Source of the DNA: Flavobacterium sp. ALJ2
GTDB lineage: Bacteria; Bacteroidota; Bacteroidia; Flavobacteriales; Flavobacteriaceae
DNA: 64,000 nucleotides
NCBI RefSeq assembly: GCF_015594725.1
Contig: NZ_JADNRC010000017.1
Coordinates: 31,444 to 95,443, forward strand
Direction of reading: 5' to 3'
Part shown: one piece after another, positions 7,979 through 19,800 of the stretch
Numbering within the stretch: position 1 is the first letter of the stretch
Layout: each line of letters starts with the position of its first letter
Notes under the pieces: model-generated
Seen by the model: only the letters and a program-made list of their open reading frames with translations
What the model was told of the DNA's origin: nothing
Database searches by the model: none
Translations under genes and position numbers: made by a program

Positions 7979-10900
7979 TTAAAGCGTTAGAATTTTTTCT
8001 TCGCTACTATACATACCAGAAGAATTCTCAGAAATCATTTTGAAATGATGATAGATTCTGCTACCATCTTCAGTTTTAATGATTAATTCATCAGTTGCTA
8101 GTTTGGTCTGTAGTAAAGGTTGAGATACTGTATAATAGTTGGAAGTAACCTCATGAATTTTATCCCAATTTCCTTGATTATTCATCTTGTACAGATGGTA
8201 TTTACCATTATGAACAGTCTTCTCCCAATTAAAAATAACTGGTTTTAAGATAGATTCATTTATTCCTGTTAGAGTTCTAGTTGCTTTTAATACTGATGAT
8301 TGTGGTGAAACTGTATCAGGAATTACTGTTGCAGTAATTTTTGACGGTTGAGACGGTGTATAATCAATATTAACAATAGGATTCAATTCAGTTGAGCTCG
8401 GATCTGCATATTCAATTTCGCGCGAAACGGTAATTCTATAAAAAAGCCCCTCTCCAAAAGGAATACTCTCCAAATCTTCAAACTCATCATATACTGTCCA
8501 TACATTATCAAAACTAGCAGATAGAGTATCTTCTCCAATTAAAACTTCCTTAACAGGAGTCATCGTTCTTATGGATTGTGCATCAAGCATTGAAGTTGCA
8601 CGATAAATGTTTATCTTCTTAATATTGTACTCTGGTTGATAGTCATTTAGTTCTATTTGAATTGCTGGTTTGATTCCTAATACTCGATTTTCTAAAATTG
8701 GCATGATACGCTTAATTTCAGGAGTTTGAGGCGGATTAGAAGGCACTAATTTCACAGGTCCTAAATAGGGACCAAATTCACTAAAATTCATTTTGATATC
8801 CATCTCACGAACGCCATAGAAGTAAAAGTTTTGTGAATTTCCATCTAGATTAAAATCGGTAAACTGTGTTATGTTTTTAGTAGCATCTATGACTTTCATC
8901 ATTGGTGCTATATCAAAATCAGTATCTGTAGTCTTTAAAATATGCCCGTTTTTATCCTTGATTGTCTGTTTTTTATTGATAGGCACGTATTTATTATCAT
9001 TAATATGATCATAGATAACAGGTACTTCAGTAAGAGGTACAAATGCTGTATGGATAGCCTGCTCAATAAAATGGATAGCTAATAAGTTTTTTTTAATTCC
9101 ATGTTCTGTAGAAATTATAATATCATTAATAGCTGTTAATAAAGTGATCTTAGGTACTGCCGGTATTGATTTTGGTAGCGATTGATTATGCCAATCTATA
9201 AAATCATTTATAGCAGCTATTAATTGCTTGTTATCTGGTGAAGGCAATCTAAATTTAAGCATAGGATCACCTTGAGACGGATACTCTTTATAGTTTAATT
9301 CTTTTCTTGGAGGAAGAGGATTGGGTTTCTTATCATGCTCTAATTCATCACTAGGATTCAATAGTTTATTTTGAGATAAGAGAGTATCAAAGTTTAATAA
9401 ATTCTCCCATCTGTTTGTAAAAAAGGTTTCATTATTTCCACCAAGTTTTTTTAACTTTTTGCGGATGGTATCAATCGTACTTCTCTCATATAATACACTT
9501 AATAATCCTTCATCGTTAGCTCTATAATGTAAGGCTCCATATGGTTTATGGCTATATTTGGTTGTAAATGTATAGGTAGAACGATTAAAGAAGTCTGGTC
9601 GAGTGGCATATAAACCTCCTTTTACTTCTTCTGGTCTAATCGGTTCTTCAATTTTCACAGCATACATAGGACTTGGAACACTAATTTTTGAATCATAATC
9701 AAACAAATTAGAATGACTACTAATTCCGAAAATTGAATAATGTGTGCTTTCATCCTCTCTCGGCAAAATATTAGCTGCTGTTAAACCAAATGCAAGATCA
9801 GCAAAAAGCGATACTTTATAGCTTGGATAATAGTTTACTTCCTTGTTTCCAATAATAATTTTATCATAAGCTGGATCTACTTCTTGTTTGCCATCCATTT
9901 TTATTTTAAAATTAGGATCATTTACAATTAGTATTAAGTCATTTGTTGTTCCAATATTTTTTGTTTGAACAACTTTAAACTCTTTTCTAGGTTTTACAGG
10001 AATTGGATTTCCTGGTTCAAAGCAACTTTCGGTAAATAATCGGACAGTTCCATTAAACCATTCAATAGAGTTCTCAATATTTTCTTTGTATTGTGGATGT
10101 TGAGCTAATTTATACCCATTGAAGGTAAGCTGATATAAACCAAAATGTTTGTTTTCTTCTTTGGGTAATTCAATTACATTATCTTGTGAATCTAATACAT
10201 ATTGACCGTTTTCATCTACTTGATATGCTTTTTCTTTAATCTTTTCAATTGTTACGTTTTTGCTCCAAATCCCTCTTGTTTTTTCTACCTTTAGATCGGT
10301 AGTACCTTCACTATCTCTGAACTGTATAACTTCTCTATTAACTTTTTTTAAGACTTGTGGTAACTGAACATTAAAATCAAGAGGTCTAGATTGATGCCAA
10401 TTAGATGGCGTTAGCATATTTTCAACTAATGTGCATAAACCGTTTCCAGGCATCTTAATGTCTTTTATTTGCTCAGAATCTGCAGTAGCATCCCCGTTCG
10501 AAAGGAAACTTTCAGCGACTTCTTTTTTAAGTATATGCACATTTGCATAGTTAAACTTAGCTTTTGAATCATTAAATACTTCAACTTTATTGATGATATA
10601 ATTTTGATCTCCAATGGTTAAAATCCCCCCAACAAATCTTTTGCTATTTGTATCATTTAATGTAACATTAATTTTTTCACCACTACTAAGAACTGTATAG
10701 CCTTTAATTTCAATAATAGAAGTAAGAATATCTTCTGTATCGTTTTTAATGTCAGTAATTTGTGCATATTCTACTTGCGGAAGATCGTCTTTGTAATAAA
10801 GTTTAAAATAATCTGCATATAGCTCTTCACTATCTGGGAAGATTGTATCTGCTTGCAGAGCATCTTCAATAGTCATATTATCAGGAATACTATAACTTAA

Positions 10901-13810
10901 TAATTCCTGAATAGAATAATAATCAAAAAGAAGCCTAATATAGGTTTTGTCAGTTCCGGTAATCTTATCTAAGAGATTCTGTTCTGTTTTTGATGTAAAC
11001 ATCAAAGGGTTTTCAGGAGTAATTAAAAGTGTATTAATACCAGTAGGAGGCATTAAACTATTGGCAGGTTTTATATTAGATGTAATTTCTATTTGCCTTC
11101 CAGTAGTTGCTCTAGAGAAGATATTAATTCCGTATCCTTGATATATATATGTGTGTTTGCCTATTTTTTCTTGAAGAACATTTAAAAATGATTTTCCTGA
11201 ATCTGGAATAATAATTGGAGTAGGTTCATATGAGCCTTGGGTTAATTCTTTGGTAACATTATAGTATTCCGTATCAAATGCTAATTCGGGCTTTACCCAA
11301 GTCTGATCATGATCTTTAATTTTATGTTCTATACCCGCATAAACAGGAAAAGTAAAAGTACTTCCGTCAAATTCTAATAAAGAAAGAAAGAAATTAGTAT
11401 CAGTATAGTTATCATAATCCATGATATCATCCATGAATAAACTCGCATACCTTTTCTTTCCATCAAAGCTATATCCGTTTGGATCTGTAATTTTTACAGG
11501 TTCATTTTCTTTTGAATCAACATTTAATCCTGGTACAATCTTGCTTAATTGCACTGGTAGCGGAAGACGCTCAGTTGCTATAGAGGTTGGAATACTCATA
11601 GAAAGATGCAGTACCTCACCTGATACCTTACCCACTTTTAGATCTCCAAATGTGGTATATTCTGTTAAATAAATAAACTCTCCAGAAAGAACAACATCGT
11701 CAATGTCAATACAACCCAAACCCAACATACGTGCTATATGATAATCATATGCAGCAATGTTTAATAAATCCAGATTGGATATATCAGTTGAATTTTCAGC
11801 AAATTCAGCAACTTCACCGTCTTTAGGTTCATTCGTAGGAACTTTGTCTTTAAAAGATACAGTTTCGTAAGCCTTTTGATTATTACTATCTAAGCTTAAG
11901 TCTAGATAACTTTGAACAACTTGTTTAATGTTTTTATCATCTGGAGCTGTTGTTTTTTTCCATTTGTCTTTATAGTTGTCGATGTTTACATATTCATCAT
12001 CATTAAATTTCAACCATTTTCCATGTACACAATTTAGTTTTGGCTCTAATTGTTCAAATACGGTTGTATCATTTTTGCTTAACGCATATTTTCCTTTTAA
12101 ATCCCACTCTCCATTATCGTTTGCATGCTGAATAAAATCAGAATAAAACTCAAAATTGATCTCCGTTAATAAACAATTATTAGCTCTAAATCGGATACTT
12201 CTGCCATTTTCTGCTACTACACGAATTGTATTTGCTTGTGTTGAAGAATATGTTTTGCGATTACTTATTTTTTTTGCAGCTGCAATATTATTTTCTTCAA
12301 CAGATAAAGATTCTAATCTTACAACACTAGAGTTGTTTACCGAGCCAAAGTTTAATTCGGCCGCAAAGAATAATTCATTTTTATTTTCAATTTCGATAAT
12401 GTTATTTCCATACGCCTGAATAAAACCAGAAGGATTTATTAATGGATTAATACTCTTACTTACTAAAGAATATTTTTCTGTTTCTGTAAATCGAACATAA
12501 AATGATCTTTCAGGATTAGTTGTTCTATAAATCCATATTGCATTTTTAGAGTCTACTAATTTTGGTGCCTTACTTAAGTTTAAATTAGTACATACTTTAG
12601 TGTATGGCGCTCTGTACAGTTTTACGAAATCATCTGGTTTGTTGAATTTAGATTTTGTACCTGTAAATAAATCTCCTTTCGGAAGATGTTTATCTCCTAA
12701 TTCGCCAGCGAAGAGCCAACGAAGGTGAATTCCTCTAGTACTGTCAATTCCTTTTGAACCAGAAGCTGCAATTTGTAAGTCAGACGATTGTAAAGCTGTT
12801 TTACCTGAGGTAGTTCCAACAATATAAACCTCTTTTGAAACATTAAAATTGATTTTGAAAGCATTAGGATTAGTAACGTTCTTTAAAACAATTAGTGCAG
12901 AATTATCGCCAAGTAATATTGGTGTTCCTTCAATACGAATAGGTGCCCCTATTTGAGATAATCCAGGAATAGTAACAGTATCTCTAAGTTTAAAAATCAA
13001 TCCGTTTAAATTACTGGCACTGTGAATTTTTGTTCCAGCAGCTAAAGTAAGGGCAACACGACTTTTGTTTTTAAGAACTAAAGTTCCTGCATCCTGACGA
13101 GTACTAAGGCCTTTTCTTAAAACAGGATAAACCAATTTATTTTGAATGATGCTCACATTGGGAAGACATCCTATTTGTTCGGCAGATAAATCATTATTAA
13201 GCTGTCTTAACACCTCTCCTAAAGTACTAAAATCAGGAACTCTCATATAGTCTGTGTTGAGAATAGAAAGTCCATTGGTTTTTGCAACAGGTGTTTTTCC
13301 TAAAAAGGAAGTAAGCGGCGTTACTAATTCAGTAGCATTACTCTCAGTACTCGTTACGCCATAAACAAAAATATGAGATTTTTCGTTTAGATCATTATAT
13401 AAAACCTTCAGTTTATTGGGATCATTAACTTGTAAACCATCGGTAACAACAACAATGATATCTGGAATTACGGTTAAGTTGTTTACAACACCCAGACCAG
13501 ATGCCCAATAATCTGATTGGGCATTGATTGATCTTGAGCCAAATGAATTGATCCAATTTAAAAATTCGGATTGATTGCCTGATATTCTTTTTTGAATAAT
13601 ATGACCAGATCTGGAATCATTATCGTTAGCTGACATTCCGATTAAGGATAGCGTGATGTTGCTCTGAGCTTGAGAATTGATAAATGAAGTTAGACCCTCA
13701 CGTATTTGCTTTGCTTCATTTTGGTTAATCGAACCCGATTCATCGACGACAATGGCTATATATGTTTCGCAACCAGAGGGCTGACTTGATTGAAGATTTA
13801 TAGAACTCAT
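7979..13810 (-). CDS. Giant protein with N-terminal VWA domain (1943 aa)
   Basis: Residues about 14-210 form a von Willebrand factor A domain with an intact MIDAS: DESGS at residues 23-27 and the VVVTDG strand supplying the later Asp. VWA domains bind partner proteins through a metal ion. The rest I do not recognise, apart from FN3/Ig-like beta-strand character over the last 350 residues (for example KINIYRATSMLDAQ, FNWEKTVHNGKYHLYKM). There is no signal peptide, transmembrane segment or T9SS tail, so it is cytoplasmic unless released by lysis. It starts 27 bp downstream of the 2467-aa gene, so the two form an operon and probably a complex. The frame is intact over 5.8 kb, which argues for selection. 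It does not resemble a phage tape-measure protein. Confidence 0.7.
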   Translation of the reverse strand: MSSINLQSSQPSGCETYIAIVVDESGSINQNEAKQIREGLTSFINSQAQSNITLSLIGMSANDNDSRSGHIIQKRISGNQSEFLNWINSFGSRSINAQSDYWASGLGVVNNLTVIPDIIVVVTDGLQVNDPNKLKVLYNDLNEKSHIFVYGVTSTESNATELVTPLTSFLGKTPVAKTNGLSILNTDYMRVPDFSTLGEVLRQLNNDLSAEQIGCLPNVSIIQNKLVYPVLRKGLSTRQDAGTLVLKNKSRVALTLAAGTKIHSASNLNGLIFKLRDTVTIPGLSQIGAPIRIEGTPILLGDNSALIVLKNVTNPNAFKINFNVSKEVYIVGTTSGKTALQSSDLQIAASGSKGIDSTRGIHLRWLFAGELGDKHLPKGDLFTGTKSKFNKPDDFVKLYRAPYTKVCTNLNLSKAPKLVDSKNAIWIYRTTNPERSFYVRFTETEKYSLVSKSINPLINPSGFIQAYGNNIIEIENKNELFFAAELNFGSVNNSSVVRLESLSVEENNIAAAKKISNRKTYSSTQANTIRVVAENGRSIRFRANNCLLTEINFEFYSDFIQHANDNGEWDLKGKYALSKNDTTVFEQLEPKLNCVHGKWLKFNDDEYVNIDNYKDKWKKTTAPDDKNIKQVVQSYLDLSLDSNNQKAYETVSFKDKVPTNEPKDGEVAEFAENSTDISNLDLLNIAAYDYHIARMLGLGCIDIDDVVLSGEFIYLTEYTTFGDLKVGKVSGEVLHLSMSIPTSIATERLPLPVQLSKIVPGLNVDSKENEPVKITDPNGYSFDGKKRYASLFMDDIMDYDNYTDTNFFLSLLEFDGSTFTFPVYAGIEHKIKDHDQTWVKPELAFDTEYYNVTKELTQGSYEPTPIIIPDSGKSFLNVLQEKIGKHTYIYQGYGINIFSRATTGRQIEITSNIKPANSLMPPTGINTLLITPENPLMFTSKTEQNLLDKITGTDKTYIRLLFDYYSIQELLSYSIPDNMTIEDALQADTIFPDSEELYADYFKLYYKDDLPQVEYAQITDIKNDTEDILTSIIEIKGYTVLSSGEKINVTLNDTNSKRFVGGILTIGDQNYIINKVEVFNDSKAKFNYANVHILKKEVAESFLSNGDATADSEQIKDIKMPGNGLCTLVENMLTPSNWHQSRPLDFNVQLPQVLKKVNREVIQFRDSEGTTDLKVEKTRGIWSKNVTIEKIKEKAYQVDENGQYVLDSQDNVIELPKEENKHFGLYQLTFNGYKLAQHPQYKENIENSIEWFNGTVRLFTESCFEPGNPIPVKPRKEFKVVQTKNIGTTNDLILIVNDPNFKIKMDGKQEVDPAYDKIIIGNKEVNYYPSYKVSLFADLAFGLTAANILPREDESTHYSIFGISSHSNLFDYDSKISVPSPMYAVKIEEPIRPEEVKGGLYATRPDFFNRSTYTFTTKYSHKPYGALHYRANDEGLLSVLYERSTIDTIRKKLKKLGGNNETFFTNRWENLLNFDTLLSQNKLLNPSDELEHDKKPNPLPPRKELNYKEYPSQGDPMLKFRLPSPDNKQLIAAINDFIDWHNQSLPKSIPAVPKITLLTAINDIIISTEHGIKKNLLAIHFIEQAIHTAFVPLTEVPVIYDHINDNKYVPINKKQTIKDKNGHILKTTDTDFDIAPMMKVIDATKNITQFTDFNLDGNSQNFYFYGVREMDIKMNFSEFGPYLGPVKLVPSNPPQTPEIKRIMPILENRVLGIKPAIQIELNDYQPEYNIKKINIYRATSMLDAQSIRTMTPVKEVLIGEDTLSASFDNVWTVYDEFEDLESIPFGEGLFYRITVSREIEYADPSSTELNPIVNIDYTPSQPSKITATVIPDTVSPQSSVLKATRTLTGINESILKPVIFNWEKTVHNGKYHLYKMNNQGNWDKIHEVTSNYYTVSQPLLQTKLATDELIIKTEDGSRIYHHFKMISENSSGMYSSEEKILTL

Positions 13811-13837
13811 TTTTTCTTGTTTTTAAAGATTTATATT

Positions 13838-16800
13838 TTATAATTCTAAGTGTAATGGCTGCTTATCAATTGGTAATGTCAGCGGTATTGCACCCTTTAC
13901 AGTTACTGCTTTATTATTCCACATTCTATATTCAAATAGGATATCTAAGCTCTTGTCAGTAATTCTTTTACTGTCATGCATAATCAGAACCTGAGAATAA
14001 TCTTTTGAATGCAATGTGTTGTAGTCAAAGTTTTGGGTGAATTTTTCAACTTCTTTATTATCAATTATTTCTATACTAGGAATGCCTACAATAATTGTAT
14101 CCTTAATTTCTTCTAATGGTATTTTAGGAATGTTAAAAGGTTCAGGATTACGAACTAAAAGTGCTACGATATCTCCAGTATTGGTGTTGATAATGCGATT
14201 GATTTCGGTGCTTTGTGCCGGATCAAGAGGAGATAAGTTTAAAATTCCCTCGATAGCATGATCAAATGGATGTTGGTGTTTTAATGCCATTGAATCACTT
14301 AGTGCATCTTCTTGACCAATAATAACGTTGTTTAAAGCTGTAATTTGATTGTCACTTAAATTTAGTTTTACATCAAATAATGCCTTACGTGACTTAACGA
14401 CAAGTCCAGTATTATTTTTTTCTCCAATCTCATAACTTTGTATTTGTTTTTCAAAGTTTCTGTAACGTGAGGTTTGGAATCCAAATTGATGTACAAGTAC
14501 ATTTTTGCCTTTATTTTCATCTAGATTTTTGCTAGTATCAAAATAATTATTTGCTAAAATCGTATACAATTTCGAAGGCTTTAAATTTGTTAACTTTACA
14601 CTATAGCCGTATGATCTTGGTTGTAAAGGACTTCCAAGCGTTAGTGTACATTCCATTTCAGGTTTTGAATTGATAAAATTATTTAACAATTTTATACCTA
14701 AAGGTAGTCTGGGGTCAGTATCACTTACCCATTCTTCTCCTTTTTCCTTTTTTTCTACTTTAGGATATGTGGTTATCTCGTCTTGTAACGGATACGGAAT
14801 AAGCACATCATTAAGAGGATCTTTAATAATAAGGTTTAAAGCGCCTGCCATCTTTGGTCTAGAAGTTTCATAGTCTGACCAGTCTTTAAACATGTGGTAG
14901 GCATATGGATTTGTAAAAAATAACGAAACTTCACATTGCTCATTTCCATAAAAAACAGGTTTTGATTGTAATAAATTTCCATCGGCATTAGGGTAAGAAC
15001 GGTTGTAATCTATATACTGTCTTAAAGAGGTTAATGGTGATTTTGCTAAATCGGTTAATTCATTTTTTGGAGCAGGATCTTGCCCAGCTGGTGTTACAGG
15101 ATCGGCAACAGGAAAGTGACCTATAGGGCCTAAAGTTTTAAAACCATAATAGTATTTAAACGATGTTTCATTTTTGTCATCTACAGTATCTAGTAATTCA
15201 AAGTCTAAACAATAGGTGGTATTTGGTCTCCAAATAGGCTGAACGGTGTTTTGAATAGCGTCCTTCATGGCTTTATTATCTTCTTCTACATCTTTAAAAG
15301 ATGGTATGGTTGTATTATGAAAATAACTTTCTTTAGTTAACCAATCGATGCTCTGTATAAAAGTCGTGTACTCTAATTCTTCATTTTCGGTATTATTTCC
15401 TATTGAGCAGATTACACTATTTATAGTAATTAATTTAGAATTTCTGGTTGCTCTTGTATAGTTTAAGTTTGTATCAGTATTAAGCTCAATTAAACTAGTA
15501 GTTCCATTCGCTAAGACTAAGCTTGATGCCGTTACTTCAACTTTCTTTATTGGATATAACGCGCAGTTATCGAATAGATCATTAAATAGAGAGAAATAAA
15601 TTCCTCTTTCATTCGGTTTAGAAGAAAGCATTAGGATTTCATTAGCTACCGAATCGTTTTGGATAGTAATTATAGACGCATTATCTATTGTACTATTTCT
15701 TTTGATTAATCTTGTAAGCCCTAATGTAGAATTGAATACAAATAAATAATGTTCATTATAAGCCAGAATTGAGTTATCGGTTAAGGCATTATTTGATAAA
15801 TAGATAGCCGAGTCAAAAATTGCATCGTTTTTAACTATCTTAAGAGAGGTTCCATTAATTTGAGCCAAACCAAATTTCCCGTCAGCTAATTTAAGTGACA
15901 TTAAAATTGTACCATTTGCAACGATTGCATCAGTAATTTCGGTAACAGAGGCATCAGAAACTATTTTTGTATCAGTTACAGTTATAGCTTTAGTAGCTGT
16001 GTTAATGCTAATACTAATGATTTTTTTATCTTTTGTAATCAAGCTAAATTCAGTACCACTGTGCTGAAGTACTTTAATTACTATTTCACTGATTTTTGTG
16101 CAATGAATAATAGCACGATCATTTCCGTTAATCCAGTTAATTTGAGTTCCATCAGTTAATGTGTTAATCCAAAGTAGTTCATTGTTGTCCAGAGGTAATA
16201 ATTTGTTAAACCCTTTAGAATAGGTACTTAGGTATTTCATTCCAAAATTCTGGTTCAATTCAGAATCAAGTTCAATAATAGCTGTTGAAGCAATTGGATT
16301 TTGACAGCCTACAACAAAATCATAGTCAATAATTGCTTCTCCAATTCCTTTGCATTGTTTGGCATCCATGCCTTGAGTAAGGAACAAATTACCATTTACT
16401 ACTTGCATTGAAGTTACCACACCATTTAACAAACGCTCTCTTAATATTCTTCCATTAACATCAATTTGAAGAAGAACTGTTGTGTTTGGCTGTGGATGAA
16501 ACGAAATAAGATATGTGTTATCATATTTAAAAACTTTATCAAATACATAATCAACTTTTCCTTTATAACCATAAAAGCGAGAAAATGTAAGAGGAGTAGA
16601 GCTGTCAATTGTACTATTACCTGAATCTATTTTTAACTTTGCTAATTCGGCTAATAAAAGATTGTATTTTACTGTGTCATTTGGAGTAGAAATTGAGATT
16701 TCTCCTTCAGTATCTGTATAGGTGCTATCAAATAATGCTTCTATCTCTTCTCTGATTTGCATCATACGTTCAGTCTTTGCTGATAGAGGAATAATTACAA

Positions 16801-19800
16801 TTTTATCAATTTTAGTTTTTGAAATAGGATCACTATTTGCATCAAATAAAGTTATTTCCTTTAACAATTCAGTTCTAGTATATGTTAACTCAGTTGAAAT
16901 AACTGTTGCATTAGCAGTTTTTTTCAATTGAACTTCTTTATAAGTGACGAATTTTTTATCTTTTTCTGTAACAGCAGTATATGCTATTATTTTTACGTTT
17001 TTTGCACGAGTTGTTAGTTTTAAAGTAGGTTCAATAGCCGATTCAGGGAAAATAATTTCTAACTGATTGTAGTTTTTGAAAGATAAAGATCTTCTATAGC
17101 CAAAAGGATTACCTTCTGCAGTAATGCTCATAAAATCTCCACCTCCAAGTTTATTGGTTTCTAAAATCTCTGGAGTATCTCCAATGAGTTTAAAAAACAG
17201 CCCATTAATTTTATCTGCTTCATATTGCATAGGTATATAAAAACGTTTTCCAATTCTTTTATTTAAGAAATTGGTATGTTCTTTTTTTATTTTATCAGAT
17301 ACACAGAACAATTTAGATGGAGTAATTCCGTATTGTTCCGGAACATACCAACCAGGTTCCCCAGCGCTTAGAAACGAAAATGGATTGGTTGCTAAAACTC
17401 GAATACTATCATATTGATCAATTACTTTTTGCCATTGAGCCCATGGTAATTGTCCAACTTTATCCCTGTCTTTTTGTTCTACAACAGCTTCAAACGGATG
17501 GTAATTTTCCCATTTATTCGAAATAGTATTCCATGATTTTAAACCAATTGATTTAATAGAGTATTGATGTTTTACCTGACGCAATTTTCTTCCTCCTGCA
17601 GTACTAATTGGAGGCATCATATCGGTGTAATTTTTTGCATCACCAGTATAACCCCCAATAATTTTAGCCAGATTAGCATTAGGTAATAATCCCTTAGCCA
17701 TTTTAATATCGATATATGTGTCTAAAGGAATTACTTTAGTAATTTGGATTGGATTAGTAGGGGAACTGGTGAAAAAATTAAGAGGGAACCCTTGATTTGT
17801 TAACATGTGTACCCCTTTTACCGATTCGGAAGTTCTGTTATCCTGATCATCACCATGTGTTCCCATAGGAAGTGGGCTAAAAGGAGTACGGTCAATGACT
17901 CTGTTAATATCCCATTGAAGCTCAATTAAGAATTTTTTACGTACCCTAATAAAACCAATTTTAACACGTACATTTAATTCGATTTTAGCATAGATTAAAA
18001 ATGGTTTAAATGATTCGATGGAGAATATAGTGTCTAGTCCAATTTCTACTTTTATAATCCAAATTTTAATATTAATTCCTCCACCAGCAGCAATGTAACC
18101 ACCCATTTGTGGACGCTTAAATGAAATTTTCCCCCCTAACTCAAGATAAGCCCATAGTCTTACTTTAGCAGGACCAAAACTTTTATTTAGTTTATAATCT
18201 AATCTGGCACCAGCTTCTATTCCTTGAGCAGAAAGCATAATAAATGCTTTGGCGGAGAATAAAGTTAATATTCTAGCCATAATTGGATCTTTTCTTGATC
18301 CGATATTAACATACCAAGGTTTCTGATTTTTAAAGAAAAAACCAGCTTCTAATAAAGCATTTAATTTAAAAATTTCCCCGCTATCTTTAGGAATACTAAA
18401 TTCTGCTCCAGCAGCTAATTCTAGAGAGTCGTCTCCAAAAGCGACCATAGCAAAAAACGGAGGATTACTAGGATCATCTTCAATAAGTCCTAATCGTCCA
18501 GCAATAACGTTTAATCCTGCTTCAATATAAAATAAGGTAGGTAGAGACAATAACATCATTGCGCGTAATGATAATACGTGTCCACCATCTGCAACAGTGC
18601 CAAAGGTAGCTCCAGCTCCAATAGAAAATGGTGATTTGTATTGTAAAGAATCTGGAGGACCACTGAATTTTTTAATGTTTATTCCAGGTTTTGGATGTTT
18701 GTAAAATTCGTACCAAGATTTATCTGTAGTTAAGCCTACAGCTTCTTTGGTTGCCACATATCTAAATCCTAACAGACCTCTAAAAGCAGAAATAGAAAGG
18801 AATCCTAAAGGAATGGGAGTAGGAAGATCAATATGTGCATCTACCAAAAATGCAGGGTATTTAGGCATAAAACGCATTCCAACACCGCCAGAAATTTTTG
18901 CTTTTGGTAATTTCAACGAAACCTCACCCATAAATTCTTGTGATACACCTGGTTGAGGTAAAGAAATCATTCCGTTAATAATAGCCATTGCTGATGATTC
19001 AGATGCAGATCCAGGAATTATTAAATCTACTTCGATGGTTTGAATTCTTAAAAAATCATCCTTATGACCTTCTTCAGTGCAATAGTAATATTTAACACCT
19101 TCTCCACGAGCATCTACACCTAACGGATTGATACTAATAGCACCATCAAATCCCCAAAAGTTATATTTACGCCCATTAATTTGAGTAGATCCAAAATTAA
19201 CGTTAGAAATAGTCATTTTAACAGGCCCAAGATTTAAAGTTCGATTCAATGGTATTGGAATAGAACCACCCTGAACCTCGATATTACCATCACTGTAAAT
19301 ACGAAGTTTTTCGATGTCAATTCCTTGACCTTGCATGATATTATCCATTATTGGGTTTGGAAACGAAACATAACATGAAGTTCCTACATAAAAATCTTCA
19401 TCTTGCTTCCCTAATTCGAAACTAAAGAAGTCAAATTGTACAAGATTAAATAAAATGGCTGTTGGAGCACTTTCTTTTTCAAAAGAAGCGGTAAGGTTAA
19501 AATCGCCATCATCGTACAAATGCCCCTCGAGAACAGCGCTGAAAGGAGTTTTTCCATCAGGTTTTTTAAACTTATTTAGGATTAATTGTCCCTTAATATT
19601 AGAACCAATAACCTTGTTTTGTTTGAAAGAAATGTCAAATTTGTTAAAACCTATTTTAAAACCATTACTAGGTGAACCTATAGTTTTCCATAACGTATTT
19701 TCGATAAGTTTTGATAAAAAATCTTGATATTCCTTAGCGGTATTAAAGCTGTAAATCGTATTAGGTCTTACTAATGCAGATAGTAAGTTGGCATTGGTTT

